Assembly: GCA_025141835.1 (NCBI GenBank)
Contig: CP081102.1
Span: forward strand, 2,294,001 to 2,358,000
Reading direction: 5' to 3'
Origin: Rhodobacteraceae bacterium M385
GTDB lineage: Bacteria > Pseudomonadota > Alphaproteobacteria > Rhodobacterales > Rhodobacteraceae
Length of the DNA: 64,000 nucleotides
Part shown: piece by piece, positions 40,493-48,956 of the stretch
How positions within the stretch are numbered: the stretch's first letter is position 1
Layout: each line of letters starts with the position of its first letter
Program-made: the position numbers and the translations under genes
Notes under the pieces: generated by a model
Seen by the model: the letters and a program-made list of their open reading frames with translations, nothing else
What the model was told of the DNA's origin: nothing
Database searches by the model: none

Positions 40493-41383
40493 TTAGGCGA
40501 CCTCGTGACCGAGGGCAGCGGTGTAGATCTCGTACCAATCTTGGCGGTCCAGCGTGACCTGCATCGCGTCAGACAAGCCCTTGATCCGGTTCAGGTTATT
40601 CGTCCCCATCACCGGCAAGATCTGCGCCGGGTGACGCAGCAGCCACGCCACGGCAACCGCATCGGCACCCACGCCGTGATCGGCGCCGATCCGTTCCAGC
40701 ACCGCACGAACGGCGGCCCCTTCCTCGGCAAACAACGCCCCGCCCGCCAGCGGTGACCACGCCATGATCGGCTGGCCTTGGCGCTGATGGAACGCAACAT
40801 CGCCATTGGTAAACGGCGCGTGGCACAGGACCGAGGTCTCGATCTGGTTCGTCGCCAGCTGAGTTTTCATCGCCGATTGCAGAAGCTCCCAATCCCAGGG
40901 GCGGAAATTCGACGTGCCAACCGCGCGCACCTTGCCCGATGCCACCAAAGCATCCAGACAAGCGCCCGTTTCGACATGATCCATCAACGGATCAGGGCGG
41001 TGGATCAACAACAGGTCGATCACGTCAATATTCATGTTTTTCAATGACCTATCGACTGCCGCCGTCACATACTCCGCACTGGTGTCATAGTATTTCACCC
41101 GCTTGTCCGCATGCACGCCCATAGGCGCCACGATATCGCATTTCGTCACGATCTCGATCTGATCGCGCAGCGCGGGCGCGGCGAGGAGGGCTTGCCCGAG
41201 GAGCGCCTCGGCGGCGTAGCCGCCATAGATGTCGGCCTGATCCATCGTGGTGATGCCTTGTGCCAAACAGGCCTCCACCTTCGCTTGCACATGGGCCGCA
41301 GAGGTATCCGCATCGTCGCCCAAGCGCCACATCCCGTAAACGATGCGGGACATATCAACCCCGCCAAGTGTAACGCGATCCAT
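40493..41383 (-). CDS. Aldo-keto reductase, SmoB-like (6-oxo-glucose reductase candidate)
   Basis: 296-residue TIM-barrel NAD(P)H oxidoreductase. Catalytic Asp/Tyr lie in MDQADIYGGYAAEALLG, Lys in IEIVTKCDIVAP, His in DLLLIHRPDPL; the C-terminal cofactor region is PVMGTNNLNRIKGL. Its ATG overlaps the stop of the monooxygenase gene (TAATG), so they are co-translated. The start SRIVYGMWRLGDDADTS recalls SmoB of Agrobacterium, which reduces 6-dehydroglucose to glucose after desulfonation of sulfoquinovose. General AKR substrates remain possible. The ATG at 41383 has a GGGGAGAG site. Confidence 0.85.
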   Translation of the reverse strand: MDRVTLGGVDMSRIVYGMWRLGDDADTSAAHVQAKVEACLAQGITTMDQADIYGGYAAEALLGQALLAAPALRDQIEIVTKCDIVAPMGVHADKRVKYYDTSAEYVTAAVDRSLKNMNIDVIDLLLIHRPDPLMDHVETGACLDALVASGKVRAVGTSNFRPWDWELLQSAMKTQLATNQIETSVLCHAPFTNGDVAFHQRQGQPIMAWSPLAGGALFAEEGAAVRAVLERIGADHGVGADAVAVAWLLRHPAQILPVMGTNNLNRIKGLSDAMQVTLDRQDWYEIYTAALGHEVA

Positions 41384-42537
41384 TATCGTCTCTCCCCTAC
41401 GCCCAACGGCGTGGCTGGTGCCGAGGTCGGGACGCGCCCGTAAGCCTCTGGCAATGAACATGTTTTCAGCTCTGGCATGACCAATCTGCCGAAGTGCTTG
41501 CACTCATCCATATGCGGATAGCCCGAGAAGATGAAGGCGCGGATGCCCATCTTTCTATACTCCTCGATCTGGGTGAGAACCTGATCGGCAGAGCCCACCA
41601 AAGCCGCCCCACAACCGGATCGGGCGCGGCCAATGCCAGTCCACAAATGCGGCTCCACGTAGCCAAATTTATCGGCCAATTCCCGTGCCTTAGCCTGATG
41701 CGACACGCCCAAGGACGTGCTGTCGAGGGCGCGTTCGCGGATCAGCTGGCCGTATTCGTCATCCAGCTTGGAGGTCAGATGCTCGGCATATTCCCGCGCC
41801 TCCGCTTCGGTGTCGCGCACGATCATGTGGACGCGCAGGCCGTAATCCAACGTTCTGCCATACTTTTCAGCCACTTGGTTCACGTCTTTCATCCGCTGTG
41901 CCAAGGCCTCTTTCGGCTCGGGCCACATCAGATAGACGTCGCAATGCTGGCCGCACAACTCCAGCGCCGATGGGGAATAACCGCCGAAGTACAAAAGCGG
42001 CCCGCCGGTCTGATAGGGGCGCACGGGATCAGTGGTTAACCCTTCAAAATCATAGACTTGGCCATGATAATTGATCTCGTCCTGGGTCCAGGCTTGCTTG
42101 AGGATCTCCACCACCTCGCGGGAGCGTTGGTAGCGGAACGCGCTGTCGGCCTTCTCGCCCGGGAAGTCGGAGGAAATGATGTTAACCGTCAGACGCCCTT
42201 GCAGCATATGGTCCAGCGTGGCCACGGTACGGGCCAGCATGATAGGCTGCATCTCACCACAGCGGACTGCGGCCAACATGTTGATTTTGCTGGTGATTGG
42301 CGCACAACCCGCCACAAAAGACAGGGTGTCTTGACCGACTTGATAGGAGGACGGACACAGGATGTTGCGGAAGCCCTGCGCCTCGGCTTCGCGCACCAAA
42401 CCGCTGCAATGGTCCCAAGAGGACCGCAATTTTCCGTCGGGCACGCCAAGGAATTCATAATCGTCCGAGCAGAGCGCGGCGAACCAGCTGACCTCCGCCG
42501 CGTCTAAATCTGCTGATGTGACTGGAACCACTGTCAT
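41383..42537 (-). CDS. LLM-class FMNH2-dependent monooxygenase, SsuD/SmoC-like
   Basis: 384-residue two-component flavin monooxygenase of the alkanesulfonate group. SsuD-like landmarks are MLAAVRCGEMQPIMLARTVATLDHML, NIISSDFPGEK, GGPLLYFGGYSPSALELCG, TGIGRARSGCGAALVGS and AFIFSGYPHMDE. The N-terminus ALCSDDYEFLGVPDGKLR recalls SmoC, which cleaves the C-S bond of sulfoquinovose to 6-oxo-glucose and sulfite. It needs FMNH2 from a separate reductase not found here. A GGGGAGAG site precedes the ATG at 42537. It is co-translated with the AKR and divergent from a GntR regulator. Confidence 0.87.
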   Translation of the reverse strand: MTVVPVTSADLDAAEVSWFAALCSDDYEFLGVPDGKLRSSWDHCSGLVREAEAQGFRNILCPSSYQVGQDTLSFVAGCAPITSKINMLAAVRCGEMQPIMLARTVATLDHMLQGRLTVNIISSDFPGEKADSAFRYQRSREVVEILKQAWTQDEINYHGQVYDFEGLTTDPVRPYQTGGPLLYFGGYSPSALELCGQHCDVYLMWPEPKEALAQRMKDVNQVAEKYGRTLDYGLRVHMIVRDTEAEAREYAEHLTSKLDDEYGQLIRERALDSTSLGVSHQAKARELADKFGYVEPHLWTGIGRARSGCGAALVGSADQVLTQIEEYRKMGIRAFIFSGYPHMDECKHFGRLVMPELKTCSLPEAYGRVPTSAPATPLGVGERR

Positions 42538-42605
42538 GCGCGCTCTCCCCTCGCCCATGTCGGGCCCTTGACCGTTCTAGACCTAAGGCGTAGCAATCCG
42601 ACAAG

Positions 42606-42627
42606 GGTATATCAATGGTATATCAAT
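42606..42627. promoter_or_regulatory. Tandem 11-bp repeat, likely GntR operator
   Basis: GGTATATCAAT occurs twice back to back in the 115-bp divergent spacer between the monooxygenase and GntR genes. The overlapping TATATCAATGGTATA is also an imperfect palindrome. The location and AT-rich sequence fit a binding site for the adjacent regulator. Confidence 0.65.
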
Positions 42628-42652
42628 TTCGGAAAACGCGAGGGAGGTCGTG

Positions 42653-43402
42653 ATGTCCGAGGACACAGAAAACACCGCGACAACCATCGACGCCGCCTCG
42701 GGCGCGTTGCCGACCTATCTGCGGATCGCGGAGGCGTTAACCATCGACATTGGCGGCGGCCGTTTGGCACCGGGCGAGAAATTGCCCCCCGAACGTGCGA
42801 TGGCTCGTGACAAAGGCGTGGCTGTGGCGACCTTGCGAAAGGCACTGAAACTTCTGGTGGAACGCGGGTTGATTGAGCGGCGACAGGGCTCAGGCAACTA
42901 CGTGCTTGGCGGGGCCACGAACATCGGCACCTACGCGCTGTTTCGGTTAGAGCTGCGCGGGATCGGGGGCGGGCTTCCCACGGCGCGATTGCTGGATATC
43001 CAGAAGACGAAAAAGCCCGACGACCTGCCTAACATCGGCCGCAGTTTTGATGTGGGCATTCGGATGCGACGGCTGCGGTTTTTGGCGGATATTCCGGTAG
43101 CAGTCGAGGAAATATGGCTGGACCTTCGGTGGCATGATGACAACGGGCTGAACGCGCGGACGGTCTCGGAATCGCTGTATCGCACCTACGCCGACCGCCT
43201 TGGCCTGCACATTCGCGAGGCCGAGGACGTCATTAGTGCGGCCCCCCTGCCCGATTGGACGCCGCCCGAATTGGGGCTGGTACCGGGCACCTTCGCGGGC
43301 TTTGTGGAACGCCGCGCCTATGACCAACACGGGATGCCGTGCGAGGCGTCCTGGACGTGGTTCAACCCTGAACTCGCTCAATATTATTCGAGAGTTCCGT
43401 GA
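42653..43402 (+). CDS. GntR-family regulator with UTRA domain (HutC type)
   Basis: 249-residue regulator. The winged helix-turn-helix is at about residues 17-85 (LPTYLRIAEALTIDIGGGRL, LPPERAMARDKGVAVATLRKAL, RGLIERRQGSGNYVL), then a ligand-binding UTRA domain (MRRLRFLADIPVAVEEIWLDLRW, RRAYDQHGMPCEASWTWF). The ATG at 42653 follows GGGAGG. It is divergent from the monooxygenase-AKR pair and upstream of the Gfo/Idh gene, so it probably responds to their substrate, perhaps a sugar derivative. Confidence 0.9.
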   Translation: MSEDTENTATTIDAASGALPTYLRIAEALTIDIGGGRLAPGEKLPPERAMARDKGVAVATLRKALKLLVERGLIERRQGSGNYVLGGATNIGTYALFRLELRGIGGGLPTARLLDIQKTKKPDDLPNIGRSFDVGIRMRRLRFLADIPVAVEEIWLDLRWHDDNGLNARTVSESLYRTYADRLGLHIREAEDVISAAPLPDWTPPELGLVPGTFAGFVERRAYDQHGMPCEASWTWFNPELAQYYSRVP

Positions 43403-43453
43403 TCCGACGGCTCCCGAGACACCGGCCCCGGGGCCGCAAAAAGGACAAGTGAC

Positions 43454-44539
43454 ATGACAAGATACGGTCTCGTGGGCGCGGGCATGATGGGCCAAGAGCA
43501 CATCCGCAACATCGCTTTGCTGCCAGACACGGCAGTGACGGCGTTTTATGAACCTAACGACGAAATGGCGGCCAAATCGCTGGCGCTGGTGCCTGATGCT
43601 GTGCGCTGCGACAGTCTTGATGCGTTGTTGGCGCGCGATGATATCGACGCGCTTGTGATCGCCTCTCCGAACTTTTGCCACGTCGGGCAACTTAAGGAGA
43701 TTACCGCCAAGGTGACACTGCCGATCTTGTGCGAGAAGCCGCTTTACACCGCGCCCGAGGACGCCGCAGAGGTGGCTGCGTTGCAAAGTTATGGCGCTCC
43801 GATCTGGGTGGCGATGGAATATCGCTACATGCCTCCGGTCGCCAAATTCCGCGAGATGGTGGCCGGCGCGACGGGCGGGATCAAGATGCTGACGATCCGT
43901 GAGCATCGGTTCCCGTTTCTGGAGAAAGTCGGCGACTGGAACCGCTTCAATCGCAACTCTGGCGGCACATTTGTCGAAAAGTGCTGCCACTTCTTCGACC
44001 TTATGCGTTTGATTTTAAACGATGAACCTATCCGCATTATGGCCAGTGCCGGGCAGTCGGTGAACCATCTGGACGAAAGCTACGCCGGTGAGACACCGGA
44101 CATTTGGGACAACGGCTATGTGATTGTGGACTTCAAAGGCGGCGCGCGTGCGCTGCTGGAGTTGTGCATGTTCGCCGAGGGCAGCGAGTATCAAGAAGAG
44201 ATCAGCGCTGTAGGTCCGACCGGCAAGATCGAGGCATTGGTACCCGGCCCCACGAGGTTCTGGAACCCCGATCTGGGCCCTGCGCCGATGCCCAAAGTTG
44301 TGGTCAGCCCCCGCGCGCCGACTACGGGACAAGTTGTCCATGACACGCCAGTCGATAAGGATCTGCTGACCGCGGGCGATCACCACGGATCGACCTACTA
44401 CCAGCACGTCCAGTTTCTGGATGTCATCCGCAACGGAGCAAGTCCGCAGGTCACTTTGAATGACGGTGCTATGGCGGTTCGCATGGGCATGGCGGCGCAG
44501 GAAAGCGCACGTACGGGCCGCGCGATTGATCTGAGCTAG
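43454..44539 (+). CDS. Gfo/Idh/MocA family protein (possible NAD-dependent glycosidase)
   Basis: 361-residue protein with an N-terminal NAD-binding Rossmann fold (YGLVGAGMMGQEHIRNI), the EKP motif in LCEKPLYTAPED with the conserved Lys, and the HFFDLM segment after NSGGTFVEKCC that usually holds the catalytic His. It may be a sugar dehydrogenase. Because some NAD-dependent sulfoquinovosidases (GH188) have this same fold and lie in sulfosugar clusters, the neighbouring SmoB/SmoC-like genes raise that alternative. It begins 51 nt after the GntR gene and is convergent with the next gene. Confidence 0.85.
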   Translation: MTRYGLVGAGMMGQEHIRNIALLPDTAVTAFYEPNDEMAAKSLALVPDAVRCDSLDALLARDDIDALVIASPNFCHVGQLKEITAKVTLPILCEKPLYTAPEDAAEVAALQSYGAPIWVAMEYRYMPPVAKFREMVAGATGGIKMLTIREHRFPFLEKVGDWNRFNRNSGGTFVEKCCHFFDLMRLILNDEPIRIMASAGQSVNHLDESYAGETPDIWDNGYVIVDFKGGARALLELCMFAEGSEYQEEISAVGPTGKIEALVPGPTRFWNPDLGPAPMPKVVVSPRAPTTGQVVHDTPVDKDLLTAGDHHGSTYYQHVQFLDVIRNGASPQVTLNDGAMAVRMGMAAQESARTGRAIDLS

Positions 44540-44565
44540 CTCCGCGATCGAAACCAGGCAAGCCG

Positions 44566-46452
44566 TTAAGCAGAAACGTCGGGGGTGGTGGATCTTTCTG
44601 CGTCACCTTCGACTTCCGGCACGTGATATCCCTTCACAGAGGCCACCACTGCGGCCCGAACACGGGACGCTTCGCCCGCGTCAATGGCGCCACGCAGTTC
44701 CCGAAGCATTCCGGCCACTTCGATCTGACTGAGGCGATCTTCCTGGGCACGCAGAATCTTTTCGTGCGGGGTGGTTTGCATCGAGGCCGAGTCGATCAGC
44801 AGTTCTTCATAAAGCTTTTCCCCGGGACGTAGGCCGGTGATTTCAATCGCGATGCCGGGGCCATCATCCCCTTCGCGCACGGTGGCGCCCGACATCAGGA
44901 TCATGCGTTTGGCGATGTCGATGATCCGCATCGGTTTGCCCATATCCAAGACAAAGACATCCCCCCCTTCGGAATAGGCCCCCGCCAGCAGTACTAGCCG
45001 TGCCGCTTCCGGTATGGTCATGAAGAAACGCGTGACTTCCCCGTGGGTTACGGTCACGGGGCCGCCTTTGCGGATCTGGTCTTGAAACAGCGGAAGGACC
45101 GAGCCGGAAGAGCCCAGAACATTGCCGAAGCGCACCATGGAAAACCGGGTTTTAATCGCCCGCGACGCCATGTCCTGAATGACCAGTTCCGCCATTCGTT
45201 TGGTGGCCCCCATGATGTTGGTCGGGCGCACGGCCTTGTCTGTGGAGACCAGAATGAAACGCTCACACCCTGCCGCCTCTGCCGCGGCGGCAACGGTTTG
45301 GGTGCCAAGGGTGTTGTTGCGCGCGCCTTCCAGTTCATTCTCTTCCACCAGCGGCACGTGTTTGTAGGCGGCGGCGTGGATAACGATTTCAACGCCTTCT
45401 TGCTCCAACACCGCGCGAACCCGCGCCTCGTCGGTGACCGAACCGAGCCGAGCCGTCACATCAATCCCGCGCAGGGCCGCGGCGGGGCGAATTTCCCGGT
45501 CGATCTGGTAAAGCGCCAGTTCCGAACGTTCCAGAAACACGATCCGCGCCGGGTTACATTCCAGCAATTGTCGGCACAGTTCTGACCCGATCGAGCCCCC
45601 AGCCCCGGTTACCATCACCGAGCGCCCGGCATAGGCCTTTGCGATATCAGGCACATCCAGCGCCACCTTGTCACGGCCCAAGAGCGCGTCGGGTGAAACG
45701 GTGTTCAATTGGGTCGATCGTCCCGAGATCAGATCCACGTAGGAGGGCAAGACCTGGACTTCGCAGGGCAATTCACCCAGCCGCGCCAGAAGGGTATCCA
45801 ACTGGCCCTTGGGCATCGACGGCATCGCCACGAGGATGCGTTTCACGCTCCCCGTCTCCACCATCTCGCGCAATTTTCGCGGAGCGGCCACGAACAAGCC
45901 CGAGATTATGAGACCATGCAAAGAAGGGTTATCATCAACAAACGTGACCGGGTTCACTTCGGAGCTGCGACGCAGAGCAGAAGCCAATTGAATGCCCGCA
46001 GCGCCCGCTCCGTAGATGGCCACTGGCACGCCGCCCCGGTCATTCCACGAGCGTTGAACGAGCAGGAATAGGATGGTTCGGCCGAAGATTGACAGACCAA
46101 AGAAGGTCACGGCGAAGATGATGGGCACGGACCGCGGGGCGCCAAGGCTCATCACGTAGCTTGACGACATGGCGACGAGGCCAAGGACGGCGGCGGCAGA
46201 AGCGATCCTTGTTAAAGAAGAAAATTCCAGCGCGGTCAGCTTGATCCAAGGCAGGCGGAACGCGATGATCAGAAACGGCGCGAGGAAGATAATCACCGCA
46301 AAAAGCGGCGAGGATCCCCGGATTTGATCCAAGGGCAGTCCCGTGCCGAACCGCAAGGCAAAGGCCAAGTAAAGCGCGATCGGGGCAAGGCCGCAATCGA
46401 ACACCAGAAACATGATCCGCTTCTGCTTACGGGAAAGAGAGCTTAAGTTCAT
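44566..46452 (-). CDS. Nucleotide-sugar dehydratase/epimerase, WbpM/CapD family
   Basis: 628-residue membrane-anchored enzyme for polysaccharide or O-antigen precursors. Four hydrophobic segments lie in the first 150 residues, then a CoA-binding-like domain (VAIYGAGAAGIQLASALRRS), then a large SDR domain: VMVTGAGGSIGSELCRQL, VIHAAAYKHVPLVEENE, FILVSTDKAVRPTNIMGATKRMAE. WbpM-like enzymes dehydrate UDP-GlcNAc. The start at 46452 (MNLSSLSRKQKR) fits the family; an ATG at 46479 is possible. A CtrA-type box lies about 130 bp upstream. Confidence 0.92.
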   Translation of the reverse strand: MNLSSLSRKQKRIMFLVFDCGLAPIALYLAFALRFGTGLPLDQIRGSSPLFAVIIFLAPFLIIAFRLPWIKLTALEFSSLTRIASAAAVLGLVAMSSSYVMSLGAPRSVPIIFAVTFFGLSIFGRTILFLLVQRSWNDRGGVPVAIYGAGAAGIQLASALRRSSEVNPVTFVDDNPSLHGLIISGLFVAAPRKLREMVETGSVKRILVAMPSMPKGQLDTLLARLGELPCEVQVLPSYVDLISGRSTQLNTVSPDALLGRDKVALDVPDIAKAYAGRSVMVTGAGGSIGSELCRQLLECNPARIVFLERSELALYQIDREIRPAAALRGIDVTARLGSVTDEARVRAVLEQEGVEIVIHAAAYKHVPLVEENELEGARNNTLGTQTVAAAAEAAGCERFILVSTDKAVRPTNIMGATKRMAELVIQDMASRAIKTRFSMVRFGNVLGSSGSVLPLFQDQIRKGGPVTVTHGEVTRFFMTIPEAARLVLLAGAYSEGGDVFVLDMGKPMRIIDIAKRMILMSGATVREGDDGPGIAIEITGLRPGEKLYEELLIDSASMQTTPHEKILRAQEDRLSQIEVAGMLRELRGAIDAGEASRVRAAVVASVKGYHVPEVEGDAERSTTPDVSA

Positions 46453-46583
46453 CAAGGCCCCAATAACGCGGCCGGTCATGAAAGACCAAGGTCAGCCAGC
46501 GATCAATCAACTTACAAGTTGCAACATTCACTACCGCCCGCGATATCGAACGGTCATGCCCCCGTCAAATGTGAAGAAATTGG

Positions 46584-46599
46584 TTAATTTCCCCTTAAC
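46584..46599. promoter_or_regulatory. Putative CtrA box
   Basis: TTAA-TTTCCCC-TTAAC is a full match to the CtrA consensus TTAA-N7-TTAAC. It lies about 130 bp upstream of the WbpM-like start, in an AT-rich spacer. Confidence 0.65.
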
Positions 46600-46669
46600 A
46601 TTAGGGGCGTAAGCAAACTTTTTGCAGAAGTCGAAGGGGATCGGCGGGATTGAGCCGACAGCTCAAGCT

Positions 46670-47389
46670 TTAAATCGCGCCGCCCACCATCGCGCCAATT
46701 ACTGTTGTCGCGGCCATTGCCAAAGCCCCCCACAACATAACCCGCAAAGCCGCTCGGCCCTTGTGCGCCCCCCCTGCTTGCGCCCCAAGGGCACCGAGCG
46801 ATCCCAAGGCCACCAAGGTCGCCACGGCCACCCAGATCACCACGCCATCAAGTGGTGCGATCCATGAGACAAGCAACGGCACCGCCGCGCCGCCTGCAAA
46901 GGTTAACCCCGACACGACCGCCGCCTGAACCGGACGCGGAGGCGACAAATCGGTAAGCCCGATCTCATCGCGCAAATGGGCGGTCAAGGCATCCACTTCG
47001 GTCAGATCAATTGCCACACGCTCAGCCAAATCGGGCGCCAATCCGCGTTCCACGTAGATGGCGGTCAATTCAGCCAATTCCGCTTCTGGGTTACGTTCCA
47101 ATTCCTCGCGTTCACGCTCCATATCGGCGTGTTCGGCATCGGCCTGACTGGAAACAGAAACGTATTCGCCCGCCGCCATGGAAAGGGCACCGGCGACCAA
47201 TCCGGCAAGACCTGCCAAAAAGATCGTCCCATGATCGCCCGTGCCCGCCGCGACACCGGCAATCAGCGACGCCGTGGACAAAATGCCATCATTGGCCCCC
47301 ATGACCGCTGCCCGAAGCCAGCCCGCTCGGCCCGACAGATGCGGTTCTGCATGGGCGGAGGGCACCGCCGAGGCCGTTGGGCGCACCAT
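46670..47389 (-). CDS. VIT1/CCC1-family membrane transporter (iron/manganese)
   Basis: 239 residues. Helices 1-2 (LRAAVMGANDGILSTASLIAG, LAGLAGLVAGALSMAAGEYVSVSSQ) carry the family motifs GANDGI and MAAGEYVS. A charged cytoplasmic helical domain rich in Glu follows (EREREELERNPEAELAEL), as in VIT metal-binding domains, then three more helices. It probably exports Fe2+ or Mn2+ from the cytoplasm. Its ATG overlaps the upstream FAD-oxidase stop (TAATG). Confidence 0.9.
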   Translation of the reverse strand: MVRPTASAVPSAHAEPHLSGRAGWLRAAVMGANDGILSTASLIAGVAAGTGDHGTIFLAGLAGLVAGALSMAAGEYVSVSSQADAEHADMEREREELERNPEAELAELTAIYVERGLAPDLAERVAIDLTEVDALTAHLRDEIGLTDLSPPRPVQAAVVSGLTFAGGAAVPLLVSWIAPLDGVVIWVAVATLVALGSLGALGAQAGGAHKGRAALRVMLWGALAMAATTVIGAMVGGAI

Positions 47390-48795
47390 TACGACAGCGC
47401 CAGCTTGCCGGGGTTAAAGATATTGTCGGGGTCGATGCCCCGCTTGATCGCGCCCATCACCTGCATCGCGCCGGGGCCAAGCTCTCGCTCCAGATACTTG
47501 GCTTTGCCCTGCCCGATGCCATGTTCACCGGTACAGGTCCCGTCCATCGAGATCGCCAAGTCATTAAGCCACCCGATGAAACTTTCTGCCGTCTCAATCT
47601 CGGCAGGGTTCTCCATGTCGAGCAACAAGAGAGCGTGGAAGTTTCCGTCTCCCACGTGACCTACAATGGGGGCCATCAGCCCCATTTCTTCCAACTTCAC
47701 CTCTGCCGCCGCAACACAATCCGCCAGTCGAGAGATCGGCACGCAGGCATCAGTGGAAATCGCCTTCGCACCGGGGCGCAATTGCAGCGCGGCCCAGTAG
47801 GAATCGTGACGCGCCTGCCATAGCTTCGCGCGATCCTCTTCCTTGGCGGTCAACTCAAACCCCGTCCCGCCGTGATCTGCGGCAATCTCACCGAATAACT
47901 CTGCCTGCTCGGTCACGCCGGTCTCTGATCCGTGGAACTCCAGCAACAGCAAGGGCGTCTCGGGCAGGGAAAGCTTGGAATAGGCATTGCAGGCCTTCAC
48001 TTGCAACTCATTGAGCAACTCGATCCGGGCCACTGGAAGACCATACTGGAAGCACGTAATGACCGCATTGCACGCATCCTCCAAGCTCGGAAACGAACAG
48101 GTCGCCGCCGAGGTCGCCTCGGGGATACCCTGAAGCTTCAAGGTAAGCTCCGTGATGATACCAAGCGTGCCCTCAGAGCCAACCATCAGCCGGGTTAAAT
48201 CATAACCGGCCGAAGTCTTTCGCGCCCGGGCCGCTGTCTTCACAACTTCCCCCGACGGCAAAACCGCCTTCAATGCCAAGACGTTGTCTTTCATCGTGCC
48301 ATAGCGCACGGCACAGGTGCCGCTGGCGCGCGTGGCCGCCATCCCGCCCAAGGACGCGTCAGCACCCGGATCAATGGGAAAGAACAACCCCGTATCACGC
48401 AGATAGGTGTTGAGCGCTTTACGTGTCACGCCGGGTTGAATGACCACATCCATATCCTCGGCGTGCACCTCAAGGATCGCATCCATCTGACTGAAATCCA
48501 ACGAGATCCCGCCCACAGGTGCATTCACATGTCCCTCCAACGACGTCCCGGTGCCAAAGGCAATGATTGGCACCTTATGGGCGGCACAAATCCGCACAAT
48601 GTCCTGCACTTCTTCGGTTGACTTGGGGAAGATCACCGCGTCGGGGGCCTGGTTTCGCAACCAAGTCGTCGTGTGACCATGCTGCTCGCGCAGCGCTTGG
48701 CCCGTCTCCACCCGAGGACCATAGGCTTGCGTTAGAATGCCAAGCGCCGTGGCGATACCCTCATCGTTTCGCCGAATGTCTTTGTTCATGCCCAT
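47389..48795 (-). CDS. FAD-binding oxidase (glycolate oxidase GlcD / D-lactate dehydrogenase type)
   Basis: 468-residue flavoenzyme of the VAO family. The FAD domain has VPIIAFGTGTSLEGHVNAP and DPGADASLGGMAATRASGT. The C-terminal cap has VGHVGDGNFHALLLLD and CTGEHGIGQGKAKYL. These motifs occur in D-lactate and glycolate dehydrogenases and D-2-hydroxyglutarate dehydrogenase; specificity is open. The ATG at 48795 has a GGGAGG site. It overlaps the VIT gene by one base. Confidence 0.9.
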   Translation of the reverse strand: MGMNKDIRRNDEGIATALGILTQAYGPRVETGQALREQHGHTTTWLRNQAPDAVIFPKSTEEVQDIVRICAAHKVPIIAFGTGTSLEGHVNAPVGGISLDFSQMDAILEVHAEDMDVVIQPGVTRKALNTYLRDTGLFFPIDPGADASLGGMAATRASGTCAVRYGTMKDNVLALKAVLPSGEVVKTAARARKTSAGYDLTRLMVGSEGTLGIITELTLKLQGIPEATSAATCSFPSLEDACNAVITCFQYGLPVARIELLNELQVKACNAYSKLSLPETPLLLLEFHGSETGVTEQAELFGEIAADHGGTGFELTAKEEDRAKLWQARHDSYWAALQLRPGAKAISTDACVPISRLADCVAAAEVKLEEMGLMAPIVGHVGDGNFHALLLLDMENPAEIETAESFIGWLNDLAISMDGTCTGEHGIGQGKAKYLERELGPGAMQVMGAIKRGIDPDNIFNPGKLALS

Positions 48796-48860
48796 CGGAG
48801 CCTCCCTATTCACTTTCCGTACGTCTATCGTCCCCGCTGGCGGCTCTCAAGTGCTGGCTC

Positions 48861-48883
48861 CTTCATCTTGGTAAATACAACTC
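48861..48883 (-). repeat. Dispersed 23-bp intergenic repeat, copy 3
   Basis: Minus-strand GAGTTG plus TATTTACCAAGATGAAG, one base different from copy 2. It lies between the ispG stop and the FAD-oxidase start. Confidence 0.75.
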
Positions 48884-48956
48884 AATCCCGTCCTATCCCC
48901 AAGCAATCCATCGGCGTCTCAAACGCTTCGCTCTGCGCCAACCGCCTCCTCGGCAG

